DNA of 10,508 nucleotides. It comes from Candidatus Altimarinota bacterium (lineage in GTDB: Bacteria > Patescibacteriota > Gracilibacteria > UBA4473). Below, one piece after another: positions 1 to 5,522 of the stretch. The first letter of the stretch is position 1. Every line of letters begins with the position of its first letter. The position numbers and the translations under genes were made by a program. The notes below the pieces were generated by a model. The model was not told the DNA's origin. It ran no database searches and was given only the letters and a program-made list of their open reading frames with translations. Location: contig JAHDDZ010000025.1 of the NCBI GenBank assembly GCA_020629095.1, positions 1-10,508 of the forward strand, read 5' to 3'.

Positions 1-276
1 GGTTTTGCGGCGGTATATTCATGGCTCAAAAACCCGAACTCAGCCAACTTTGTGGCGGTTGCCATCGCGGTTGCACTCATTCCATTTGTGTCGCTTTACG
101 GGCTTTTTATTGCCACGGGTGAGTTTGCCCAAATTTTTCCACTCACAAAAGTCCTGCTCAGTAATCTGGTACTCATTATTTGTGGTGCGGTTGCGGCTTT
201 TGGGCTGATCGGCCTGAAGGTGCAGCACGAAGAAGTAACGCAAGAACTGGAGGAAACATCTGCAAAAGTTGCCTAG
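1..276 (+). CDS. Membrane protein of unknown function, C-terminal part only
   Basis: The reading frame is open at the left edge, so only the last 91 residues are visible. It contains two clear hydrophobic segments, roughly residues 18-41 (FVAVAIAVALIP onward) and 53-76 (VLLSNLVLIICG onward), joined by a short loop. A charged, probably helical tail rich in Glu and Gln (HEEVTQELEETSAKVA) ends the protein. This fits an integral inner-membrane protein with a soluble C-terminus. I do not recognise the family. The TAG stop at 274-276 overlaps the TAG stop of the convergent ftsQ-like gene, so the two genes share a CTAG palindrome at their ends with no room for a terminator between them. Confidence 0.6.
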   Translation, partial: GFAAVYSWLKNPNSANFVAVAIAVALIPFVSLYGLFIATGEFAQIFPLTKVLLSNLVLIICGAVAAFGLIGLKVQHEEVTQELEETSAKVA

Positions 277-1151
277 TTCCACTCAAAATAAAGATGCTCA
301 GGGATGCGTAAATCGATGTGCTTGAACCCGCGCGTGCTCAGTTCTATTTCTTGCGCAGAGGCCGCAAGTCGCTCCAGTTGGTCAATCAGCGGAATATTTA
401 AATCAAACCACAGGGTCATGCGCCCGTCGGCCACCAGGTGCAGTTCGCGGGCTGCCCAAAGGATTTGCACCTCATCCGTAATAATCCCAAACCCTTTTAG
501 TAGACCAGTTTGCGCGTCTCGTATAAATTGCACTTCGTCGGGGCTCAGAACCTGCGTGCTGGGTTGAATCGGCCTTTCGTGCTGGAGTATTTTCCAGCGT
601 GGCAGCGACTCATCGGCATATCGGCGAATGGCCACGCCATCCTCTGTCATCACGCTCGTAATCGCATCAAAAGTGTTTTCGAGCAAGAAACTGGGCTGGC
701 TAATTTCAACCGAAATACGAATTCCGTCTGGCCACAATTCTTCCATTTCAATGCTCCGGAAGGTTGGAAATCGCTCAAAGAGAATTGTCTCGACATCACT
801 TTTTTGCAGGAAAAGTAGGTTTTTTCCTTTTATTTCAGAGAGTGCTGCCTCAACCTGGCCGGGGTCAAAACGAGCTGATTCTCTCTCGACTTCTATCCGC
901 TTTAGCTCAAAATAGGGCGATGCAAAGGCAAAAGCGATGAACCCTCCCATGAGTAAGAGTATAGCAATCCCAAGAGCAGAAATGTGTAGGTACTGCTGTA
1001 AAATGCTTATCCCTTTCAGATATTCTTTCAACTTAAGCCCTTTGTTTCTCAGTTGTTTTCGCGGGCGAAAATCCCCTTGTGCAGAGGGAATCATCAGCTC
1101 TCGGCGCTGGTTTTTTTTGCGCTTATGCGCTTTTCGTCTCGAGCCAAACAT
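273..1151 (-). CDS. ftsQ: Cell division protein FtsQ/DivIB-like (POTRA domain)
   Basis: This 292-residue protein has the FtsQ/DivIB layout. A cytoplasmic N-terminus of about 55 residues is very rich in Arg and Lys. One transmembrane helix follows at about 57-79 (ALGIAILLLMGGFIAF), then a POTRA-like domain at about 81-153 and a C-terminal beta-type domain. Within the POTRA region the family pattern is visible: FELKRIEVE, then GKNLLFLQ, then a FPTFRSIEMEELWPDGIRI stretch ending in the usual E-x-x-x-P. In known bacteria FtsQ bridges early and late divisome proteins through its periplasmic part. The gene starts with ATG only 3 bases after the frr stop, with no visible Shine-Dalgarno, so it is probably co-transcribed with frr. 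FtsQ normally sits beside mur/ftsA/ftsZ genes; none are seen here. Sequence identity to classic FtsQ is evidently low, so the call rests on architecture. Confidence 0.75.
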   Translation of the reverse strand: MFGSRRKAHKRKKNQRRELMIPSAQGDFRPRKQLRNKGLKLKEYLKGISILQQYLHISALGIAILLLMGGFIAFAFASPYFELKRIEVERESARFDPGQVEAALSEIKGKNLLFLQKSDVETILFERFPTFRSIEMEELWPDGIRISVEISQPSFLLENTFDAITSVMTEDGVAIRRYADESLPRWKILQHERPIQPSTQVLSPDEVQFIRDAQTGLLKGFGIITDEVQILWAARELHLVADGRMTLWFDLNIPLIDQLERLAASAQEIELSTRGFKHIDLRIPEHLYFEWN

Positions 1152-1154
1152 GGC

Positions 1155-1700
1155 CTATACGGTCAATATGTCTGTCTCTTTTTTCTTTCCAATTTCTGCG
1201 ACCTCTGTGTTGGCTTTGTCCACTATTTCTTGCACTTCTTTGTCCATTTTTTTGGCTTCATCTTCACTTATTTCTTTTTCATCTTTCAGCCGTTTTGTGG
1301 TCTTCAGTGCTTCGTGGCGGGCATTGCGTATGCTCACACGAGCCACTTCAACTTCTGTGTGCACAGTTTTGGTTAGCTGTTTTCGGCGTTCTTCTGTCAG
1401 TGGTGGCACACTGATCAACAGATGCTCGCCCATATTTGTTGGGTTTAAACCCACATTTGCAGCAATAATTCCTTTCTCAATATCTGCCATAATGGCCTTG
1501 TCCCACGGCTCAATGCGGAGTGTCTGCGCGTCTGGTACACTGATATTTGCAGCACCCTTAAGTGCTATCTTGCTGCCATATGCCTCGACCTGAATGTCCT
1601 CAACCAGCATTGTACTTGCGCGCCCAATTTGCAGTTTTGCCAGCTGTGTTTTCAGGTGGTCAGTTGCCTTGTTGATGTCAGTTTTCAGGTCGTGTGCCAT
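1155..1700 (-). CDS. frr: Ribosome recycling factor
   Basis: The 181-residue product matches RRF in length (E. coli about 185) and motifs. It has GRASTMLVEDIQVEAYG near residue 26, RIEPWDKAIMADIEKGI near 62, GLNPTNMGEHLLISVPPLTE near 84 and the helix RNARHEALK near 125. RRF works with EF-G to split post-termination ribosomes and free mRNA and tRNA. The two Arg residues of the RNxR motif (125 and 128) are kept, while the next Arg of the usual RR pair is His129. The ATG is 10 bases after the stop of the upstream secreted-protein gene and lacks a visible Shine-Dalgarno. The usual partners tsf and pyrH are absent; the downstream neighbour is ftsQ. The identification is secure. Confidence 0.97.
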   Translation of the reverse strand: MAHDLKTDINKATDHLKTQLAKLQIGRASTMLVEDIQVEAYGSKIALKGAANISVPDAQTLRIEPWDKAIMADIEKGIIAANVGLNPTNMGEHLLISVPPLTEERRKQLTKTVHTEVEVARVSIRNARHEALKTTKRLKDEKEISEDEAKKMDKEVQEIVDKANTEVAEIGKKKETDILTV

Positions 1701-1710
1701 GTGGTTTTGA

Positions 1711-2187
1711 TTATTCTATAACGGGTCGAGATGAGTTTTCGACCACGTGGTTGATGCGCCGTGCACGCTGACTTCGATAGATATCCATTGCGACTCTATA
1801 TGACGCAAACGAACTGAAGTCGCTGATGCTTGGTTGGCGAAATCCACCATACGTAAAATACTCCTCTGCGGTTTGAAACACAACTTTTTCTGTCCGAATT
1901 CGCTCTGTGGCATTGTCTGGAGCAGGTGCAAAAACGGCGTTAAGCGGCTCCATTGCACGGTTTTCTCGTGCAGTCTCAGCGCGTATAACAGTTGTGTGAA
2001 GCTGTGTTGTGCGTGTGATTACCCGAGGCTGGAAGCCTCGCATGTCAACCACAAATAGCTGTGTGCCCAAAGGCATTTGTGACATGGTCGGAGCGACTTG
2101 ATTTGCCGTTCCATAAGTGCTCGGATAGCCTTGTGCAAGTGCAACTGGGGCAACTAAGAGCGCGAAAAAAGAAAGTATATATTTCAT
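1711..2187 (-). CDS. Small secreted protein of unknown function
   Basis: The product is 158 residues when started at the ATG at 2185-2187. An in-frame TTG at 2202 would add five residues, but the ATG gives a clean signal peptide: MKY, a hydrophobic core ILSFFALLVAPV and an ALA-Q cleavage site after about residue 18. The mature part of about 140 residues has no further membrane segment and no cysteine. It contains several aromatic and Arg-rich stretches near the C-terminus, such as SYRVAMDIYRSQRARR. It is the first gene of the minus-strand cluster with frr and ftsQ and has a good promoter directly upstream. I recognise no family. A periplasmic or cell-surface location follows from the signal peptide; any link to division is only suggested by the neighbours. 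Confidence 0.75.
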   Translation of the reverse strand: MKYILSFFALLVAPVALAQGYPSTYGTANQVAPTMSQMPLGTQLFVVDMRGFQPRVITRTTQLHTTVIRAETARENRAMEPLNAVFAPAPDNATERIRTEKVVFQTAEEYFTYGGFRQPSISDFSSFASYRVAMDIYRSQRARRINHVVENSSRPVIE

Positions 2188-2211
2188 GAAATTTGGGTAC
2201 AATACAAGGCT

Positions 2212-2239
2212 ACCATACGAATAAAAAATACATTGTCAA
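2212..2239 (-). promoter_or_regulatory. Promoter for the secreted protein-frr-ftsQ cluster
   Basis: On the minus strand a perfect -35 hexamer TTGACA (2239-2234) is followed after 16 bases by TATGGT (2217-2212). Transcription would begin near 2204-2206, leaving a leader of about 17-20 bases before the ATG at 2187. No Shine-Dalgarno is seen in that leader. The spacer is T-rich. Confidence 0.6.
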
Positions 2240-2243
2240 GTTC

Positions 2244-2272
2244 TTGCACATTCTCATTTGTCTCAGTATAGT
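2244..2272 (+). promoter_or_regulatory. Promoter for rmlB, probably giving a leaderless mRNA
   Basis: TTGCAC (2244-2249) and TATAGT (2267-2272) are separated by 17 bases. The -35 matches the consensus only in its TTG half, while the -10 is 5 of 6. The rmlB ATG begins at 2279, 6 bases after the -10, which is where transcription would normally start. It lies next to, and divergent from, the minus-strand promoter at 2212-2239. Confidence 0.5.
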
Positions 2273-2278
2273 TCGCTT

Positions 2279-3283
2279 ATGCGACTTCTCATTACAGGCG
2301 GGTGCGGGTTCATTGGCAGTAATTTTGTGCGATACATCCTCACAAACCGGCCAGATTGGCAGATTATAAATGTCGATGCGCTGACATATGCCGGTAATTT
2401 GGCAAACCTGCAGGGAGTTGATGCCGACCCGCGATATGCCTTTGTGCAGGGTAGCGTGGCTGATAAGCGGCTCATGCGCGAGGTGTTTGAGACACATAAG
2501 CCCGAGGGGCTTATTCACTTTGCGGCAGAGACTCATGTTGACCGTAGTATCAGCGACAGCACGCCATTTGTCGAAGCAAATATTGTGGGCACGCACACAC
2601 TGCTTGAGCTTGCTCGCGAATATGAAATTGGGCGATATCATCAGGTCAGCACCGATGAAGTCTATGGAGACTTGGGCGACACGGTCGGCACATACTTCAC
2701 CGAAGACACCCCGCTGGCGCCAAACTGCCCATATGCCGCCACCAAGGCTGCAGCCGACCTGTTGGTACTCAGCTGGTATGAAACCTATGGCCTAAATGCA
2801 GTCATCACCCGCTGCAGCAACAACTACGGGCCATATCAGTACCCCGAAAAGCTCATCCCATTTATGTTCAAAAAAGCGGTTGCCGGCAATGATTTAACGC
2901 TCTATGGCGACGGTAAAAATGTGCGTGACTGGCTCTATGTTGAGGATCACTGCAGCGCTATTTTAACTGTGTTTGAGCAGTCAAAACCCGGTGAGACATG
3001 GAACATTGGCGGGCACAACGAAAAGACCAATATAGATATTTGCGAACTGATTTTGGCCCACACGCCCAACACGGGTTCAGGCATCAGCTTCATCAGCGAT
3101 AGGGCTGCGCACGACCGCCGATATGCCATTGATGCCAGTAAAATAGAGCGCGAGTTGGGTTGGCGACCGGCATATACCTTTGACCAGGCACTGCCGATGA
3201 CCCTCGATTGGTATGCCGCCAACCCAGATTGGGTGCGCGACTGCGTTGAAAAAGACCGAACAAAGTGGTTTTCTGGCGGATAA
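2279..3283 (+). CDS. rmlB: dTDP-glucose 4,6-dehydratase
   Basis: The 334-residue product is a full-length extended short-chain dehydrogenase of the RmlB/RfbB type. It converts dTDP-glucose to dTDP-4-keto-6-deoxyglucose, an early step towards dTDP-rhamnose and other 6-deoxysugars for surface glycans. The NAD-binding motif is GGCGFIG at 7-13, with Cys where Ala is common. The catalytic T-D-E triad is at 125-127 in STDEVYGD, and the YxxxK pair is Tyr152 and Lys156 in YAATK. RCSNNYGPYQYPEKLIP, GDGKNVRDWLYVEDH and HDRRYAID are further RmlB hallmarks. I chose the ATG at 2279 over an upstream TTG (2258) because the protein then starts right at MRLLITGG. The companion genes rmlA, rmlC and rmlD are not in the window. 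An unknown 98-residue gene follows after 6 bases. Confidence 0.96.
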   Translation: MRLLITGGCGFIGSNFVRYILTNRPDWQIINVDALTYAGNLANLQGVDADPRYAFVQGSVADKRLMREVFETHKPEGLIHFAAETHVDRSISDSTPFVEANIVGTHTLLELAREYEIGRYHQVSTDEVYGDLGDTVGTYFTEDTPLAPNCPYAATKAAADLLVLSWYETYGLNAVITRCSNNYGPYQYPEKLIPFMFKKAVAGNDLTLYGDGKNVRDWLYVEDHCSAILTVFEQSKPGETWNIGGHNEKTNIDICELILAHTPNTGSGISFISDRAAHDRRYAIDASKIERELGWRPAYTFDQALPMTLDWYAANPDWVRDCVEKDRTKWFSGG

Positions 3284-3289
3284 AATATC

Positions 3290-3586
3290 ATGAGCAAAGA
3301 GATTTTTGGCGACTTCACAAAATATAAAAACATAGGAAAAAAGCTCCACAATGTCTTTGCTGGAGCGAGTTTAACAATAGACGAGTTTGAAGAATTAGAC
3401 ACGGCTGGGGTCATTCTTCGGCTGGTGGAATTGGGCGAGGCCGAGTACTTTTTAAAGTACCCAAGCATTCTCTATCAGGTCATTTGGGGAGCAAAAAATG
3501 ATGTGCTGTGGGGCGCTGTGCCAAGTAAAATTAAGGCGGAAGCAAAACAGTTTGCATCAGATCTGCGCAGCAGTTTTGGGGCGTAA
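3290..3586 (+). CDS. Hypothetical 98-residue protein downstream of rmlB
   Basis: This small soluble protein has no signal peptide, membrane segment or cysteine. It looks mostly helical with alternating charged and hydrophobic residues (for example LTIDEFEELDTAGVILRLVELGEAEYFLKYP), followed by a tryptophan-containing stretch (VIWGAKNDVLWGAVPSKIKAEAK). I recognise no family. The ATG lies 6 bases after the rmlB stop, so the two are probably one transcription unit, and a strong hairpin follows 1 base after the stop codon. Its first part is somewhat AT-richer than rmlB. The intact frame, start and tight spacing support a real gene, but its role is unknown. Confidence 0.65.
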   Translation: MSKEIFGDFTKYKNIGKKLHNVFAGASLTIDEFEELDTAGVILRLVELGEAEYFLKYPSILYQVIWGAKNDVLWGAVPSKIKAEAKQFASDLRSSFGA

Positions 3587-3587
3587 G

Positions 3588-3619
3588 AAGAGCTCTGTTG
3601 CATTTGCAACAGAGCTCTT
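3588..3619. terminator. Strong hairpin terminator between convergent genes
   Basis: A perfect 14-bp stem, AAGAGCTCTGTTGC at 3588-3601 paired with GCAACAGAGCTCTT at 3606-3619, encloses the loop ATTT. A T-rich run TTTCTCTTTT follows on the plus strand, so it can end the rmlB transcript. Its mirror-image form could also stop transcription of the 97-residue gene coming from the right. Confidence 0.85.
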
Positions 3620-3640
3620 TCTCTTTTCGGTTTTGACCCT

Positions 3641-3934
3641 TTAAAAATAGACTCTCACATTGTCACCGCTTTTAATCTTTTTTGTAACAGATACTATCTG
3701 TTCGATTTTAGGCAAAAGGTCTGGATCAACTACTACGACATAGTAACTACCGCCAAGAATAAGAGAATAAGAATCGATATGAACATCTGCAAGCCCATTA
3801 TCTGCAAAATGTTGTTTTTTGCTTTCAAGTGCAGATATTGACTTTTTTAAGTCTTCGCTTTCTCTGAATTCTCGATATGCAAGGTCTCCAGGATCCATTA
3901 GGATCTTCCGATGATACGGTATAAATGAATACAT
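3641..3934 (-). CDS. Hypothetical 97-residue protein inside the inverted-repeat island
   Basis: This is a small soluble protein with a charged helical N-terminal half (residues 17-45, including REFRESEDLKKSISALESKK). A C-terminal half follows with likely beta strands (SYSLILGGSYYVVVVDPD), a helix (LPKIEQIVSVTKK) and a final strand (NVRVYF). It has no cysteine, signal peptide or membrane helix. The ATG at 3932-3934 begins the frame; a second Met at residue 13 is a possible alternative start. I recognise no family. The gene is AT-richer than radA and rmlB, has its own probable promoter, and is bounded by inverted repeats, which suggests it arrived separately. A toxin, antitoxin or small regulator would fit the size and setting, but nothing in the sequence shows which. 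Confidence 0.6.
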   Translation of the reverse strand: MYSFIPYHRKILMDPGDLAYREFRESEDLKKSISALESKKQHFADNGLADVHIDSYSLILGGSYYVVVVDPDLLPKIEQIVSVTKKIKSGDNVRVYF

Positions 3935-3943
3935 AATAACTAA

Positions 3944-3991
3944 TTTTGGTTCGCCTTACCTATTTATATACATAAACAAAGCGAACCAAAA
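3944..3991. repeat. 11-bp perfect inverted repeat at the 97-residue gene promoter
   Basis: TTTTGGTTCGC (3944-3954) and GCGAACCAAAA (3981-3991) are exact reverse complements separated by 26 bases. The right arm covers the presumed -35 and the left arm lies just past the presumed start of transcription of the minus-strand gene. This is the arrangement expected for paired operator half-sites, or for DNA-end sites of a recombinase. Confidence 0.6.
3963..3989 (-). promoter_or_regulatory. Possible promoter of the 97-residue gene
   Basis: On the minus strand, TATAAA (3968-3963) lies 15 bases after TTGGTT (3989-3984). The -10 is good; the -35 and spacing are poor. Transcription would start near 3956, about 20 bases before the ATG at 3934. 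The whole element lies between and within the arms of the 11-bp inverted repeat. Confidence 0.35.
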
Positions 3992-4097
3992 CAGTCGGGT
4001 CAAAAGCCGAAAAGAGCAGATGCGGCCGCGGAGTATGAGTTCATACGCCAGTGGCACAAGGTGAATGTAGTGTATATGAATGAGCCTGTCAAATAGC

Positions 4098-4126
4098 TTG
4101 CGACTTGGCCTGTCGTGGCGTATCAT
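4098..4126 (+). promoter_or_regulatory. Promoter for radA, probably giving a leaderless or near-leaderless mRNA
   Basis: TTGCGA (4098-4103) is followed after 17 bases by TATCAT (4121-4126). Eight bases separate the -10 from the radA ATG at 4135, so transcription should start at or within about two bases of the start codon. The stretch 4017-4097 upstream holds no gene that I can see, only a small hairpin GTATGA-GT-TCATAC at 4033-4046. Confidence 0.5.
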
Positions 4127-4134
4127 GCACGCAT

Positions 4135-5457
4135 ATGGCAAAACAAAAGACCAGCTTTGTGTGCACAGACTGCGGCGAAACCAACCCGACCCAGCTGGGG
4201 AAATGCCCCAGTTGCGGGGCTTTTGGAACCATGAAAGCCTTTCGTGAAGCGCCGTCAGATGGCTCTGAAACGGCTGGAATCGGGGCAGGAGTTGACCTGT
4301 TAAACCAACCAAATGCTGAACCCGAAAATGGCTTTGTGCGTATAAAAACTGGTATAGATGACCTCGACCAGGTGCTGGGTGGGGGACTTGTTTCGGGCTC
4401 TGTGGTGCTCATGGGCGGCGCACCTGGTGTTGGAAAAAGCACCCTCGCGCTGCAGGTAGCAGGGCGGGTTGCTGGGGCGCATTACTACTCGGCAGAGGAA
4501 AGTGCCGCGCAGGTAAAAGCCCGCGCAAAGCGTTTGGGAGCTGGTATGCCAGCGCAGGTGGTGCATACGCAGTCGGTGGCGGATATCGCCCAAACCATTG
4601 CTGAGCACAGGCCGCCATTGGCTGTGGTTGATAGCATACAGCTGGTGGGTGACGACCTAACCAGTTTCGGCAGCATGAAGCAATTGCGACTGAATGCAGA
4701 GCTACTCGGACAGGTCGCGCGTGCGTCTGGCACGTGCATAATCTGCATTGGGCATGTCACCAAAGACGGCGAGCTAGCAGGGCCGCGGGTGCTCGAGCAT
4801 TTAGTCGATACGGTATTAACACTAACGGGCGACCGCACCTCTGAGTTGCGCCTGCTGCGCAGCCCCAAAAACCGTTTTGGTAGTACGCTAGAGGTAGGGG
4901 TTTTTACCATGAATTCAAGTGGATTGCACCCAATTGAAAACCCTGCAGAGCATCTGCTGGCCGACCGGCCAGAGGGGGCAACGGGCAGCGCTATTACGAT
5001 TATTCAAGAGGGCAACCGCAGCCTGCCGATGGAGGTGCAAGCACTGACCGTCAAAAGTCATTTTGGTATGCCGCGCCGCGCTGCGACTGGGCTTGGGCTA
5101 GCGCGGCTGCATGTGCTGCTCGCGGTCATAGAAAAGTTTAGCCCGGTCGGTTGCGGCGTGCATGACGTATATGTAAATGTAGTTGGTGGTCTGCCGATCA
5201 CTGACAGGGCATCTGATCTTGCCATTGTGGCCGCAGTGCTGAGCAGCCGACTTGATATGCCTGTCAATGCAAATATTGCCCTATTTGGAGAAATCGGCCT
5301 GAGTGGAGAGGTGCGATCGGTGCAGCGTGCAAGTGCCAGAATAGATGAAGCACAGCGGCTTGGCTTCAGTTCAGTTTTTGCGCCAGAGGCATCGGCTAAC
5401 GTGCATTGCAAGAGTCTCCGAGAATTGGTTCGAAAACTCTTTTCAAAAAAAGGTTGA
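4135..5457 (+). CDS. radA: DNA repair/recombination protein RadA (Sms)
   Basis: The 440-residue product has all RadA parts in order. A zinc finger CxxC-x10-CxxC uses Cys10, 13, 24 and 27. A RecA-like ATPase carries Walker A GGAPGVGKST (94-103), Walker B LAVVD (162-166) and the RadA-specific KNRFG motif (245-249). The C-terminal Lon-protease-like domain includes EGNRSLPMEVQAL and GCGVHDVYVNVVGG. Known RadA is a DnaB-like helicase that drives branch migration during recombination, repair and, in some bacteria, natural transformation. The ATG at 4135 is preferred over an in-frame start at 4105 because it gives the standard MAKxKTxFVC N-terminus and sits directly after a promoter. Arg codons are mixed (5 of 26 are CGA), unlike the downstream ribosomal genes. 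The TGA stop lies inside the -35 of the next promoter. Confidence 0.97.
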   Translation: MAKQKTSFVCTDCGETNPTQLGKCPSCGAFGTMKAFREAPSDGSETAGIGAGVDLLNQPNAEPENGFVRIKTGIDDLDQVLGGGLVSGSVVLMGGAPGVGKSTLALQVAGRVAGAHYYSAEESAAQVKARAKRLGAGMPAQVVHTQSVADIAQTIAEHRPPLAVVDSIQLVGDDLTSFGSMKQLRLNAELLGQVARASGTCIICIGHVTKDGELAGPRVLEHLVDTVLTLTGDRTSELRLLRSPKNRFGSTLEVGVFTMNSSGLHPIENPAEHLLADRPEGATGSAITIIQEGNRSLPMEVQALTVKSHFGMPRRAATGLGLARLHVLLAVIEKFSPVGCGVHDVYVNVVGGLPITDRASDLAIVAAVLSSRLDMPVNANIALFGEIGLSGEVRSVQRASARIDEAQRLGFSSVFAPEASANVHCKSLRELVRKLFSKKG

Positions 5458-5481
5458 CAAGCGCCACCAATGAAATAGTAT
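5454..5481 (+). promoter_or_regulatory. Promoter of the ribosomal protein cluster
   Basis: A perfect TTGACA (5454-5459) precedes TAGTAT (5476-5481) after 16 bases. TATGCG at 5479-5484 is an alternative -10 with a longer, 19-base spacer. Transcription would start near 5488-5491, leaving a leader of about 33-35 bases before the S10 ATG at 5523. The -35 hexamer contains the radA stop codon TGA (5455-5457). The leader is too short for the L4-binding hairpins known from the E. coli S10 operon. Confidence 0.6.
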
Positions 5482-5522
5482 GCGCTGGCTCTTTTCGAGT
5501 ACATCTTTACTACCTATGGCGC

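Larger units (their letters stand above)
3621..4016. repeat. Inverted-repeat-bounded AT-rich island around a small gene
   Basis: The left arm CTCTTTTCGGTTTTGACCC (3621-3639) and the right arm GGGTCAAAAGCCGAAAAGAG (3997-4016) are reverse complements over 19 of 20 bases, with one missing C. They enclose 357 bases holding one minus-strand gene, which is about 37% GC in the 240 bases counted, while the first part of radA nearby exceeds 60% in a sampled line. The layout resembles terminal inverted repeats of a small mobile or cassette-like element. I see no transposase and no clear direct target duplication, so the mobile nature is an inference. Confidence 0.5.

Noticed and set aside
3621..4016. 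A complete insertion sequence
   Set aside because: No transposase motif is seen in the enclosed gene and no clear direct target duplication flanks the repeat arms.
3992..4097. Possible tRNA or small RNA upstream of radA
   Set aside because: The only foldable element is a 6-bp hairpin at 4033-4046 with a two-base loop; no acceptor stem, T-loop or CCA is present.
3956..4312. Minus-strand open frame of 118 codons across the radA start
   Set aside because: It overlaps the radA zinc-finger coding region and the right inverted repeat, has no start signal and no recognisable features.
5455..5457. Recoded UGA (as glycine) at the radA stop
   Set aside because: The frame beyond the TGA continues into promoter sequence and gives no RadA-like residues, and RadA is already full length, so UGA is a normal stop here.
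5482..5522. L4-responsive leader of the S10 operon
   Set aside because: The presumed leader is only about 35 bases and shows no hairpins like those of the E. coli S10 leader.
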